Shown here: positions 39,162 to 47,840 of the stretch, piece by piece
Layout of the letters: each line of letters starts with the position of its first letter
Position numbering within the stretch: position 1 is the stretch's first letter
Source of the DNA: Mycobacterium tilburgii
GTDB lineage: Bacteria > Actinomycetota > Actinomycetes > Mycobacteriales > Mycobacteriaceae
Assembly (NCBI RefSeq): GCF_902168065.1
Contig: NZ_LR655694.1
Coordinates: 37,065-101,064, forward strand
Length of the DNA stretch: 64,000 nt
Direction of reading: 5' to 3'
Translations under genes and position numbers: made by a program
Notes under the pieces: generated by a model
Told to the model about the DNA's origin: nothing
Databases searched by the model: none
The model's input: the letters and a program-made list of their open reading frames with translations, nothing else

Positions 39162-40352
39162 TCACGGGTTGATCGTGTTGTCGCCCACCTGGCGACCCCA
39201 CACATACTCCACGGCCAGCGGTGAACCAACCTCGAAGTGGTTGTACGGGGCGATGCTCGCGCCGGTGTCCATCACCAGGTAGGGCGCCGGCCACAGCGTG
39301 CGGGTGATCGACTGCCAGCAACCAGGCCGCCCACCGGGCCCGCCCCTGGAGTTGACAGGTTCTCCGGATAGATATACGGATTCGGTGCTCCCGCAACAGA
39401 TCCCGAGGAGTGGGCGCCCAGCGCATAGCCGTTGTCCCTGAGCGCATTGTTAATATCGGCGCAACCTAGTTGTAATTGCTTATAGTGCAGTAGATCTCGG
39501 AGATGTACTCGACGAGCAGCTGGCTGGAGGAAGTGAGATCGGCCGCCCCACGGGCCAGATACGGTCCGTCCCGAGCGAACACATCGGCCCCGCTATCGCC
39601 CAACCCGCCGCCAGCAGCGCCGCGTCCAGGTCGCCTTGTTGCCGGTCGAGCGTCCGCGCGGTCGTCACCGCATGGTCGGGCGCGTCCCACAACTCGGGTG
39701 CGGCGTCGGCGTACGTGTAACCCAGCGCCGACAGCTGCGCGATGTCGGAACGCAGCGTGGGCAGTTGTGGGTTCAGGTCATCGAGGATCGCGTTGCCGTT
39801 GATCAACGAGGCGCCGAATCTCTCGCCCAGCCCCGTCAACGCCTGGGCAGCGTCAAGTTTACTTGACCGGATCGACTTTCTCGGCGATCGAGGTCAGTGT
39901 CTCGAACAAGCTGTTGAATTCGGTTGTCACCGATGTAGCATCGATCACGGTCGACGGCATAACAGACTGTGGCGCAGGGTTGTTCGGAGATCGCAGAGCG
40001 ACGTACTTGTTGCCGAACACGGTGGTCGCCTTGACCTCGGCCACCACGTTGACCGGAATCGCCGCCACGTATTTCGGCATCACGTCCAGCCCACCTTGGC
40101 GGCGGGTCTGCCGTTGCGGTCGATCGCGAAAATGCGGGACACCCGGCCGATTTCGACCCCGTTATAGGTCACCTTGGAGCCGGGATCCATCACCAAACCG
40201 GCCCGCGGGGCGACTATGGTCAGCTTCGTCTTCGGGGTGAGGTCGCCGCGGAACTGTGCGTGCAGGGTCAACCCGACGAGTCCCATGACCACGATCGTCA
40301 AGAGGACGACGGCCTTGTAAGGGGGCGGCGGCCGCGAGCGACGACGCTCCAA
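39162..40352 (-). pseudogene. MCE-family protein (MceA type), orphan and decayed
   Basis: Start near 40352 with PYKAVVLLTIVVMGLVGLTL (membrane anchor) and LVMDPGSKVTYNGVEIGRVS (MCE domain), then by frameshift MPKYVAAIPVNVVAEVKATT, FGNKYVALRSPNNPAPQSV, TTEFNSLFETLTSIAEKVDP, GASLINGNAILDDLNPQLPT and, after shifts, DGPYLARGAADLTSSSQLLV, RGGPGGRPGCWQSITRTLWP, PYLVMDTGASIAPYNHFEVG and RQVGDNTINP. This is the A subunit of a Mce lipid importer (Mce1A/2A type) without the yrbE or other mce genes. In M. tuberculosis Rv0804-Rv0806c lie here instead. Confidence 0.88.
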
Positions 40353-40371
40353 GACTTTGAGACCCTAAGGT

Positions 40372-40761
40372 ATGGCAGCCTGTGATAGTGCCGATCCGGC
40401 CAAGACGCGTGCAGCCGTGATCGCCGTCGCGGACTGGCTGCGCGACGAATCCTGCCCGGCGCCGGAGCGCGGCGCCCTCGCGGCGGCCGTCCGGCTCACG
40501 GCCCGCACCCTGGCCGCCCTCGCGCCCGGAGCCAGCGTCGAGGTGCGGATCCCGCCGTTCGTCGCGGTCCAATGCGTGGCCGGCCCGAAACACACCCGCG
40601 GCACGCCGCCCAACGTGGTGGAGACGGACCCGCGGACGTGGCTGATGCTGGTCACCGGAATGCTGTCGCTCACCGACGCCCAGGCGAGCGGGGCGCTACG
40701 GTCATCGGGCGCGCGGGCGGGTGAAATGGGCTACTGGCTGCCGTTGTTCGATGTGTGCTGA
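40372..40761 (+). CDS. Bacterial SCP-like conserved protein (Rv0807-like)
   Basis: 129 residues: PAKTRAAVIAVADWLRDESC, VRLTARTLAALAPGASVEVR, then IPPFVAVQCVAGPKHTRGTP and PNVVETDPRTWLMLVTGML. This matches the Rv0807 family found just before purF across mycobacteria, with a sterol-carrier-like fold by my recollection. The function is unproven; the fixed place upstream of purF suggests a link to purine synthesis. Start ATG 40372 sits directly after TAAGGT. Intact. Confidence 0.82.
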   Translation: MAACDSADPAKTRAAVIAVADWLRDESCPAPERGALAAAVRLTARTLAALAPGASVEVRIPPFVAVQCVAGPKHTRGTPPNVVETDPRTWLMLVTGMLSLTDAQASGALRSSGARAGEMGYWLPLFDVC

Positions 40762-40895
40762 GCATAACCCTAAACTGCAGGTTTAATGTGACACGCCGAA
40801 AACTCAACCGCTCAACACGCCGCGCGAATTCGTCGCGGTGCCGGTCCTGGCCGTAAACTCCGGATACGTCACCACTCTCTAGGGAGCCGCCCACC

Positions 40896-42425
40896 GTGAC
40901 CGTCGCCGGATCAGACGCACCTGAGCAGGACCTGAACTCACCCCGCGAAGAGTGTGGCGTATTCGGCGTCTGGGCGCCCGGCGAGGAAGTCGCCAAACTC
41001 ACGTACTACGGTCTCTACGCTCTGCAGCATCGCGGTCAGGAAGCCGCCGGTATCGCTGTGGCGGACGGATCCCAGGTGCTGGTCTTCAAGGACCTCGGCC
41101 TGGTCAGTCAGGTGTTCGACGAGCAGACACTGGCGGCCATGCCGGGCCATGTCGCCATCGGGCATTGCCGCTACTCCACCACCGGCGACACCACCTGGGA
41201 AAACACCCAGCCCGTGTTCCGTAACACGGCGGCCGGTACCGGCGTCGCGTTGGGCCACAACGGCAACCTGGTGAACACCGCCGAGCTGGCCGCACGGGCC
41301 CGCGACGCGGGACTCATCGCCAACCGCGCCCCCGCCCCGGCGACGACCGACTCCGACATTTTGGGCGCGTTGCTCGCGCACGGCGCGGCCGACACTACGC
41401 TGGAACAGGCCGCCCTGGAGCTGCTGCCGACTGTGCGCGGCGCCCTCTGCCTGACGTTCATGGACGAGACCACGCTGTATGCCTGCCGCGATCCCTATGG
41501 GGTGCGGCCACTTTCGCTTGGGCGCCTGGACCGCGGTTGGGTGGTGGCCTCCGAAACCGCGGCGCTCGACATCGTCGGCGCCTCGTTCGTCCGCGACATC
41601 GAACCCGGCGAACTGCTGGCGATCGACGCCGACGGCGTGCGCTCCACCCGGTTCGCCAACCCCACCCCCAAGGGCTGCGTCTTCGAGTACGTCTACCTGG
41701 CCCGGCCGGACAGCACCATCGGTGGGCGCTCCGTGCACGGCGCGCGGGTGGAGATCGGCCGCCGGTTGGCGCGCGAAGCTCCGGTGGAGGCCGACCTGGT
41801 GATCGGCGTGCCCGAATCGGGCACCCCGGCGGCGGTCGGATACGCGCAGGAGTCCGGCATCCTCTATGGCCAGGGCCTGATGAAGAACGCCTACGTCGGC
41901 CGGACCTTCATCCAGCCGTCGCAGACGATCCGCCAGCTGGGTATCCGGTTGAAGCTCAATCCGCTCAAAGAGGTGATCCGCGGCAAGCGGCTCATCGTCG
42001 TCGACGACTCGATCGTGCGCGGCAATACCCAGCGTGCATTGCTGCGGATGCTGCGCGAGGCCTGCGCCGTCGAGGTCCATGTGCGTATAGCCTCACCCCC
42101 GGTGAAGTGGCCTTGCTTCTACGGCATCGACTTTCCGTCGCCGGCCGAGCTGATCGCCAACGCCGTTGAGGACGAGGACGAGATGCTCGAAGCGGTCAGG
42201 CATGCCATCGGCGCCGACTCACTGGGCTACATCTCGCTGCGCGGCATGGTCGCCGCGACCGAGCAGCCCGCCTCGCGGCTGTGCACCGCATGCTTCGACG
42301 GCAAGTATCCGATCGAACTGCCCAGCGAGACGGCACTGGGCAAGAACGTCATCGAGCACATGCTGGCCAACGCGGCCCGCGGCGCGGAGCTTGGCGAACT
42401 CGTGGCTCGACAAAGTTCCAGTTAA
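40896..42425 (+). CDS. purF: Amidophosphoribosyltransferase
   Basis: First and committed step of purine synthesis: PRPP plus glutamine to phosphoribosylamine. 509 residues from GTG 40896 with GGGAG about 9 bases upstream. A short propeptide (about 19 residues) precedes the Ntn nucleophile Cys in REECGVFGVW. PRPP-binding loop LIVVDDSIVRGNTQRALLRM. Cys residues at about 397, 466 and 469 (KWPCFYGIDF, LCTACFDG), together with one more, fit the Fe-S ligands of the B. subtilis-type enzyme. Intact. Confidence 0.97.
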   Translation: MTVAGSDAPEQDLNSPREECGVFGVWAPGEEVAKLTYYGLYALQHRGQEAAGIAVADGSQVLVFKDLGLVSQVFDEQTLAAMPGHVAIGHCRYSTTGDTTWENTQPVFRNTAAGTGVALGHNGNLVNTAELAARARDAGLIANRAPAPATTDSDILGALLAHGAADTTLEQAALELLPTVRGALCLTFMDETTLYACRDPYGVRPLSLGRLDRGWVVASETAALDIVGASFVRDIEPGELLAIDADGVRSTRFANPTPKGCVFEYVYLARPDSTIGGRSVHGARVEIGRRLAREAPVEADLVIGVPESGTPAAVGYAQESGILYGQGLMKNAYVGRTFIQPSQTIRQLGIRLKLNPLKEVIRGKRLIVVDDSIVRGNTQRALLRMLREACAVEVHVRIASPPVKWPCFYGIDFPSPAELIANAVEDEDEMLEAVRHAIGADSLGYISLRGMVAATEQPASRLCTACFDGKYPIELPSETALGKNVIEHMLANAARGAELGELVARQSSS

Positions 42426-42436
42426 CCACTGACCGA

Positions 42437-42480
42437 GCTTCGCGCGGGTAGGTCAAACAGGTTTGATCCCGGCGCGAAGC
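42437..42480. promoter_or_regulatory. Long hairpin between purF and purM
   Basis: GCTTCGCGC (42437-42445) pairs with GCGCGAAGC (42472-42480); an inner TCAAAC/GTTTGA pair (42453-42466) and CGGG/CCCG extend it. It could be the purF terminator, a regulator binding site or an RNA element just before the purM promoter. No T-run follows. Confidence 0.5.
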
Positions 42481-42489
42481 GCCTACCTG

Positions 42490-42495
42490 TAGCCT
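42490..42495 (+). promoter_or_regulatory. Putative -10 (TAGCCT) for leaderless purM
   Basis: TAGCCT ends 8 bases before the purM ATG, with no Shine-Dalgarno between. purM therefore probably has its own promoter, despite lying only 78 bases after purF. Confidence 0.5.
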
Positions 42496-42503
42496 TTATC
42501 GCG

Positions 42504-43598
42504 ATGACCGATCCCGGAAAAAGCCCCGGCGCAGAACCGGGCAGCCAGGGCATTACCTACGCGTCGGCCGGGGTGGATGTTGAGGCCGGCGAGCGCGCAG
42601 TCGATCTGTTCAAGCCACTGGCGGCAAAAGCCACCCGACCTGAGGTGCGCGGCGGGCTGGGCGGGTTCGCCGGGTTGTTCGCGTTGCGTGGTGACTATCG
42701 CGAACCGGTGCTGGCGGCCTCCAGCGACGGTGTCGGCACCAAGCTTGCGGTGGCCCAGGCGATGGACAAGCACGACACCGTCGGCCTCGACCTGGTCGCC
42801 ATGGTGGTCGATGACCTGGTGGTCTGCGGCGCCGAACCGCTCTTCCTGCAGGACTACATCGCCGTCGGCCGCACGGTGCCTGAACGGGTGGCGGCGATCG
42901 TCAACGGTATCGCCGAGGGGTGCGTGCTGGCGGGCTGCGCGTTGCTGGGCGGTGAGACCGCCGAGCATCCCGGGCTGATGGAACCGGATCACTACGACAT
43001 CTCCGCGACCGGCGTAGGCGTCGTCGAGGCCGACGACGTGCTGGGACCCGACCGGGTCAAGCCGGGCGACGTGATCATCGCGATGGGATCCTCGGGTCTG
43101 CATTCCAACGGATACTCGCTGGCACGCAGCGTACTGCTCGAGATCGACCGGATGAACCTCGCCGGCTACGTGGAGGAGTTCGGCCGCACCCTGGGCGAGG
43201 AGTTGCTCGAACCGACCCGGATCTACGCCAAGGACTGCCTGGCGCTGAGGGCCGAAACCCACGTCCGTACATTCTGCCACGTGACCGGCGGCGGGCTGGC
43301 AAGCAACCTGGAACGTGTCATCCCACACGGGCTGGTCGCCGAGGTCGACCGGGGCACCTGGACACCCGCCCCGGTGTTCGCGATGATCGCCCAGCGCGGC
43401 CGGGTCACCCGCGAGGAGATGGAGAAGACCTTCAACATGGGCGTCGGCATGATCGCCGTCGTCGCCCCCGAGGACACCGATCGCGCGCTGGCCATCTTGA
43501 CCGCACGGCATCTGAACTGCTGGGTGTTGGGCACCGTCTGCAAAGGCGGAAAAGAGGGACCCCGCGCAAAGCTCGTGGGGCAACACCCGAGATTTTAG
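42504..43598 (+). CDS. purM: Phosphoribosylformylglycinamidine cyclo-ligase (AIR synthetase)
   Basis: Closes FGAM to AIR, step 5. 364 residues, normal length. Landmarks: ITYASAGVDVEAGERAVDLF, VLAASSDGVGTKLAVAQAMD, LDLVAMVVDDLVVCGAEPLF, LGGETAEHPGLM, GSSGLHSNGYSLARSVLLE and CHVTGGGLASNLERVIPHGL. ATG 42504. Followed by a clear hairpin terminator. Intact. Confidence 0.97.
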   Translation: MTDPGKSPGAEPGSQGITYASAGVDVEAGERAVDLFKPLAAKATRPEVRGGLGGFAGLFALRGDYREPVLAASSDGVGTKLAVAQAMDKHDTVGLDLVAMVVDDLVVCGAEPLFLQDYIAVGRTVPERVAAIVNGIAEGCVLAGCALLGGETAEHPGLMEPDHYDISATGVGVVEADDVLGPDRVKPGDVIIAMGSSGLHSNGYSLARSVLLEIDRMNLAGYVEEFGRTLGEELLEPTRIYAKDCLALRAETHVRTFCHVTGGGLASNLERVIPHGLVAEVDRGTWTPAPVFAMIAQRGRVTREEMEKTFNMGVGMIAVVAPEDTDRALAILTARHLNCWVLGTVCKGGKEGPRAKLVGQHPRF

Positions 43599-43624
43599 AA
43601 ATCTGCGCCTAACTGGGACTAACA

Positions 43625-43653
43625 CTGTGCCGATGACCGCGGCATCGGCACAG
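43625..43653. terminator. Bidirectional hairpin terminator between purM and the DUF3073 gene
   Basis: CTGTGCCGATG, loop ACCGCGG, CATCGGCACAG: an 11-bp perfect stem 26 bases after the purM stop and 8 bases before the convergent DUF3073 stop. There is no long T-run on either side, usual for mycobacteria. Confidence 0.75.
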
Positions 43654-43661
43654 AGTAAGTT

Positions 43662-43841
43662 CTAGCGGCGCCAGTCGTCGTCGCGATCCCAGGATTCGTC
43701 GTCGCTTTCTAGGTCGCCGGGTTCGCTCGCACCGGTCCCCGACAGCTCGCGCTGAAGCCGATCGAAATCGGTCTGCGGGGAGCTGTATTTGAGTTCTCGA
43801 GCAACCTTGGTCTGCTTTGCCTTCGCCCGGCCGCGGCCCAT
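43662..43841 (-). CDS. DUF3073 small protein (Rv0810c-like)
   Basis: 59 residues from ATG 43841 (MGRGRAKAKQTKVARELKYS). This is the standard start; the upstream in-frame ATG at 43880 gives residues that do not belong. A basic N-terminal half is followed by SSPQTDFDRLQRELSG and a very acidic C-terminal tail (DLESDDESWDRDDDW). Conserved in actinobacteria; function unknown. Intact. Confidence 0.88.
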   Translation of the reverse strand: MGRGRAKAKQTKVARELKYSSPQTDFDRLQRELSGTGASEPGDLESDDESWDRDDDWRR

Positions 43842-43988
43842 GGGGAGACCCCCTCGCGCAATAACGAAGCGGCCTAACAAGTAGGCGGCTCCGATCTCTG
43901 GTGTCGTTATTGTCCTGCCAAGAGTTTACCGTGCCTCGGGGATGGGCCGTCGGTGCCCCCTGCCCGCCGTGTTGGAGTTCGTCGGAAA

Positions 43989-45083
43989 TTATCCCGCACC
44001 GCCCCGCAAGCGTTCAACGGCCAGCCGCCCCGCCCCGGTCTGCTCGGCGGGAGGCAGCGAATCGGCGTCGATGACCGCCGCGACGGCCCCGCCCAGACCG
44101 GTGGCGAGCTCGGTGTCGGCGGGCAGCCCGCGCTTGACGAGTGCCAGCGCGATCGGGCCCAGATCCACGTGGTCGACGACCGTTCCCAGCCGCCCGACGG
44201 CGCGGCCGCCCGCGAGCACCGGGTCGCCGGTCGACGGGCGCTCCACCGAGCCGTCGAGGTGCAGCAGTACCAGCATTCGGGGAGCTTTGCCCATGTTGTG
44301 CACGCGTGCGACGGTTTCTTGGCCGCGATAGCAACCCTTGTCCAAGTGGACGGCACCGACGCCGGGACCCCCGATCCAGCGCACCTCGTGCGGAATCATG
44401 CGTTCATCGGTGTCGACGCCCAGACGCGGACGCAACGCGGCCACCCGGTGTGCCTCGTAGGCCCACACTCCGGCCGTCCGCACGCCCGCCGAGTCCAGAC
44501 GGCTCCGCCAGTCTGCGGAATCGCCGCGCGGTACCACCAGGTCGAGCTCCGGCTGCCCGGCAGGTGAGGTGGGCATCCGCCGGACGAAGCCGCCGCCGGT
44601 CAGCGGGACCGCGACCATCTCCCCGGGCAGAGCGTCCAGGCCGAGCGCATCAAGCACCGCGTGGTTGGCCAGCAGCGGACCGATCAGGGAAAGCACCGCC
44701 AGGTCCGCGGCGGCGGGCTGGACATCGGACCAGAACACCATCTTGGTCAGATAGGCCAGCAGCGGTTCGCCCCGCCAGGGTTCGGTGTCGAGGTAGGTCG
44801 TTCCGCCCAGCTCGGTCTGCAACCAGTGGTCTTCGACACGACCCTGCCCGTCCAGACTGAGGTTTTGTGTGCTGGTCCCGTCGGGAAGCGCGCTGACGTG
44901 CTGGGTCGAGATGCTGTGCAGCCAGCTCTGCCGGTCCGCACCGGTCAGGGTGAGAACCGCACGGTGCGCGCGGTCCACCAACACCGCATCCGTCTCGGCA
45001 GCGCGCTGCTCACCCAGCGGATCTCCGTAATGCCAGATCGCGCTGGCGTCGGGACCGGACTCGGGTGCGGGAACGGGAGGCAC
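43989..45083 (-). CDS. ygfZ: YgfZ/GcvT-fold folate-binding protein (Rv0811c-like)
   Basis: Folate-dependent Fe-S cluster maintenance protein. GTG 45083 (VPPVPAPESGPDASAIWHYG) gives 364 residues and aligns with the start known for Rv0811c; more upstream residues in frame are not conserved. The family signature KGCYRGQETVARVHNMGKAP lies near 255-275 with the conserved Cys. RHAVL-like GcvT segments include WLHSISTQHVSALPDG. Divergent from pabC with about 80 bases between. Intact. Confidence 0.88.
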   Translation of the reverse strand: MPPVPAPESGPDASAIWHYGDPLGEQRAAETDAVLVDRAHRAVLTLTGADRQSWLHSISTQHVSALPDGTSTQNLSLDGQGRVEDHWLQTELGGTTYLDTEPWRGEPLLAYLTKMVFWSDVQPAAADLAVLSLIGPLLANHAVLDALGLDALPGEMVAVPLTGGGFVRRMPTSPAGQPELDLVVPRGDSADWRSRLDSAGVRTAGVWAYEAHRVAALRPRLGVDTDERMIPHEVRWIGGPGVGAVHLDKGCYRGQETVARVHNMGKAPRMLVLLHLDGSVERPSTGDPVLAGGRAVGRLGTVVDHVDLGPIALALVKRGLPADTELATGLGGAVAAVIDADSLPPAEQTGAGRLAVERLRGGAG

Positions 45084-45163
45084 AACGTCAACTCTACGGA
45101 TGTCAACTCGACCGATCCGGGCACCCGGCCAGCACCCGCACACGACCGCTAGGCTCAGTCGAC

Positions 45164-46042
45164 ATGGCAGGTCAGACGGGTGTGCTCGTCACGCTGGACG
45201 GCGCGGTTCACCCACCCGGTGCTCCGCTGCTGTACGCCGACGACCTCGCCGCGGTGCGCGGCGACGGCGCCTTCGAGACACTGCTGGTGCGCGACGGCCG
45301 CGCCTGCCTGGTTGAGCCGCACCTGCAGCGGCTGACCCAGTCGGCGAAGCTGATGAACCTGCCGGAGCCGGACCTGCCGCGGTGGCGGCATGCCATCGAC
45401 ACCGCGATCCGGGAATGGAACGGTTCGGCGCGCGAAGGCGCGCTGCGGTTGATCTATAGCCGCGGCCGCGAAAGCGGGTCGGCGCCGACGGCATACGTGA
45501 TGATCACCGACGTGCCCGACCGGGTCGCCGCGGTGCGCCGCGACGGCGTTGCCGCCCTCAGCCTGGCCCGGGGGTTGCCCGCGACCGGGATCGACGAGAT
45601 GCCGTGGCTACTGGCTGGCGCGAAAACCTTGTCCTACGCGGTGAACATGGCCGCGTTGCGGCACGCGGCCGACCAAGGCGCCGGTGACGTCATCTTCGTC
45701 AGCACGGACGGCTACATCCTCGAAGGTCCGCGCTCGACGGTGGTGATCGCCGAAACGGGCGCCGACGGCAACCTCTGCCTACTGACACCACCACCGCGGT
45801 ATCTGATTTTGCGCGGCACCACCCAGCAGGCGTTGTTTGAGGTGGCGCGAAGCAAAGGCTACGACTGTGACTACCGCGCGTTGCGTGTCGCGGATTTGCA
45901 TGCCGCTCAAGGGATTTGGTTGGTATCTAGCATGACTTTGGCGGCCCGCGTGCACACGCTCGACGGTCGCCGACTGCTTCGCTCGCCGATGGCCGACGAG
46001 TTCGCCGAACTGGTAGATGCCGCGATCATCAGCGATCGCTGA
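45164..46042 (+). CDS. pabC: Aminodeoxychorismate lyase (class IV PLP enzyme)
   Basis: Releases p-aminobenzoate from aminodeoxychorismate for folate. 292 residues from ATG 45164; TAGGCT ends 8 bases upstream, a possible leaderless promoter. Class IV signatures: GDGAFETLLVRDGR near 29, the PLP lysine in LLAGAKTLSYAVNMAALRHA, VIFVSTDGYILEGPRSTVVI and LRGTTQQALFEVARSKGY. The pairing with the folate-binding YgfZ gene next door is functional as well as positional (inference). Intact. Confidence 0.88.
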   Translation: MAGQTGVLVTLDGAVHPPGAPLLYADDLAAVRGDGAFETLLVRDGRACLVEPHLQRLTQSAKLMNLPEPDLPRWRHAIDTAIREWNGSAREGALRLIYSRGRESGSAPTAYVMITDVPDRVAAVRRDGVAALSLARGLPATGIDEMPWLLAGAKTLSYAVNMAALRHAADQGAGDVIFVSTDGYILEGPRSTVVIAETGADGNLCLLTPPPRYLILRGTTQQALFEVARSKGYDCDYRALRVADLHAAQGIWLVSSMTLAARVHTLDGRRLLRSPMADEFAELVDAAIISDR

Positions 46043-46282
46043 ACGCCGAATTGTGTTGTCGGCTCGTAAAACGGCGGGTACGGTCGACCCTACACAGGTA
46101 AGGAGGTGGTCCGCGAAATTGATAGCTTCATGGACATGTGAGGTGGCTACACGCTAGCTGCATGGCTCGGAAGAGCTGGCGAAATTACGCGCTTGCGAAT
46201 TCCCTGTAGCTACCCGGCCCCCGAGCATCCCGGTCTGTCCAACCAGGGACCTTGCTCGGGGGTCGCTCCATGTCTGGGGCCG
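46043..46282. other. Intergenic region with strong Shine-Dalgarno and tiny frames
   Basis: About 240 bases downstream of pabC. It contains AAGGAGGTGG at 46098-46107, followed by very short frames such as TTG-started IASWTCEVATR and ATG-started MARKSWRNYALANSL (46161). I cannot assign a function. Nothing else is recognisable. Confidence 0.35.
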
Positions 46283-46940
46283 TTATTGGGCCGTCTTCGC
46301 CGCGATGTGCTGCGATCTTGCTCGCCTGGCCGGGCGCGGCGTTCGGGCCGCACACCGTCACGTCGATCAAGTCAGCGCCTTGCGCGTGCAGCACGTGGTG
46401 GCAGGTCTTGACGTTGTCGCCTCGGGTGTGTTGCTGCGCTATCCTTGGCACGGTCCCCTCGACCGGCCCGAAGTTCCAGTCGAAGTCGAGGCCCTTGAGG
46501 GTCTCCGTCACCAATTTCCCGGCGCAGGCCCGCCATTTGCCCGCCGACGCCTGCACGAAAGCGCTGGCGCTGTCGGGCGAGGAGAACCGCGCCACCGTTT
46601 CGATGATCCGGTTCGGCGGGTCCTGGGCGGGCGTGTGCACGATCAGACCGCTCACCGCGGTGAAGCCCGGCCGCGCCCTGGTATACTGCCGCTACGGCGG
46701 GTTCGTAGGTGCCGGCGCACACTCGGGGTCGTACAGCGTCCACCTGGGGTTGCGCAGCTGGTTGATTCTCTCACCCCGGCACCAGCGATGGGTCGGCCAC
46801 AATGCTGCCGACGTCTTGCGCGTTGATCAGCAGGGTGTCCAGCTTTCCCGCACTCGGAGGCGAATTTTCTTCTATCGGAGCAGAATTCGCGTTGGCGGTG
46901 CGCGACGCCGACTTGGTCTTGTCTTGTTGTTCCCCAGCCG
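46283..46940 (-). pseudogene. PknH-type extracellular sensor-domain protein, decayed
   Basis: Frames on the minus strand give KLDTLLINAQDVGSIVADPS (the characteristic start of PknH_C domains), a stop near 46780, AQPQVDAVRPRVC, AGTYEPAVAAVYQG, then VSGLIVHTPAQDPPNRIIET, RFSSPDSASAFVQASAGKWR, CAGKLVTETLKGLDFDWNFG and GDNVKTCHHVLHAQGADLID. Cysteines typical of the two disulfides remain. It ends AAKTAQ at 46283. The signal peptide or kinase part is missing; the 5' side is fused to the RyR remnant. Probably once a lipoprotein sensor. Confidence 0.8.
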
Positions 46941-47840
46941 CGTGATGTAACCGAACGGCACCGGCGGTTCTTCGGGCAGCGGCACCGGCTTGCTGCGCAG
47001 CCCGTGCACCGCGGTGACCAACTGGATACCGGCGTCAACGGTCGGTTCACGGTAGTCGATGATCTGTAATGCCGCAATGGGATTCACGCGCATGCTGTCG
47101 ACATTGCCGATCCTAACGGGAAGGATCGGACGGCCCTGGGCCTGGCGTAACGCAACTCCGCCTGACTCGGCTTGGACTGCAGCCAGTTGCTCGAGGTACG
47201 CATCTTGTGCCCAGAGTCGACGTCCATGTCCATGGGGCGCTTCGTTGTTCGGCGGTGACGGTCCCCACCCGGGTGAAGAACTGCCACAGCGACCGGGAAC
47301 GGAAACCCAGCCGACGCAGGCTCCACAGCGTGCCCGCCAGGCTACGTACCGCGGCGTTCAGCAGCTCCGGGTCACTTTCCATCTCCGACCAGTCGACCAG
47401 TTTGTTGTGGATCTTGCGGGAGTCGTCGCGCGGGGAGTCGCGTCGCCAGCCGTTGTGGCGGTAGTAGCGGCACCAGTCCTCGTGCTCGACCCGGGCCATG
47501 CGCAGCGCCGAGTCGTGGTCGAAGCCCATCCGGTCGAGCTGCTCGAGGGGCGCCAATTCGGCCATCGCGCTGCTGGATAGCTGCGCGGGTGGGCTGCCCC
47601 ACGTGTTCCAGGTGTGACCGGCGATCAGCTCGACCATCCACAACGCGTTACGGACTTGCCGCCGGTTGGACCCGCGCTAGAACTCGTTGAGATCGCTCCA
47701 CGGCATCGCGGCCGGAGAGCGCGGACCGTCCGGGTCGATCGTTGAGACGTAACGTTCGTGGATCAACCGTGCCGCGCGCTCCCAGGCGTCTTGCACCTGC
47801 CCCTCTTGGGTGTCGAGCAATAGCGAGTTAGGACTGCAAC
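46941..47840 (-). pseudogene. RyR-domain protein remnant
   Basis: Two RyR repeats are visible: [33 protein letters not shown] with a TAG, then GSNRRQVRNALWMVELIAGH in the upstream part, and MARVEHEDWCRYYRHNGWRR, SRKIHNKLVDWSEM downstream, followed after a frameshift by AYLEQLAAVQAES and a C-terminal part INPIAALQIIDYREP and FGYITRLGNN. RyR domains come from ryanodine receptors; bacterial forms often follow a TrkA-N domain, which is missing here. The 5' end merges with the nitrobindin-like gene near 47850. Confidence 0.72.

Noticed and set aside
40938..42080. Long minus-strand open frame of 380 codons opposite purF, and a similar one opposite purM (42483-43625).
   Set aside because: Antisense shadows of GC-rich codons; composition lacks any family signal and both genes on the plus strand are certain.
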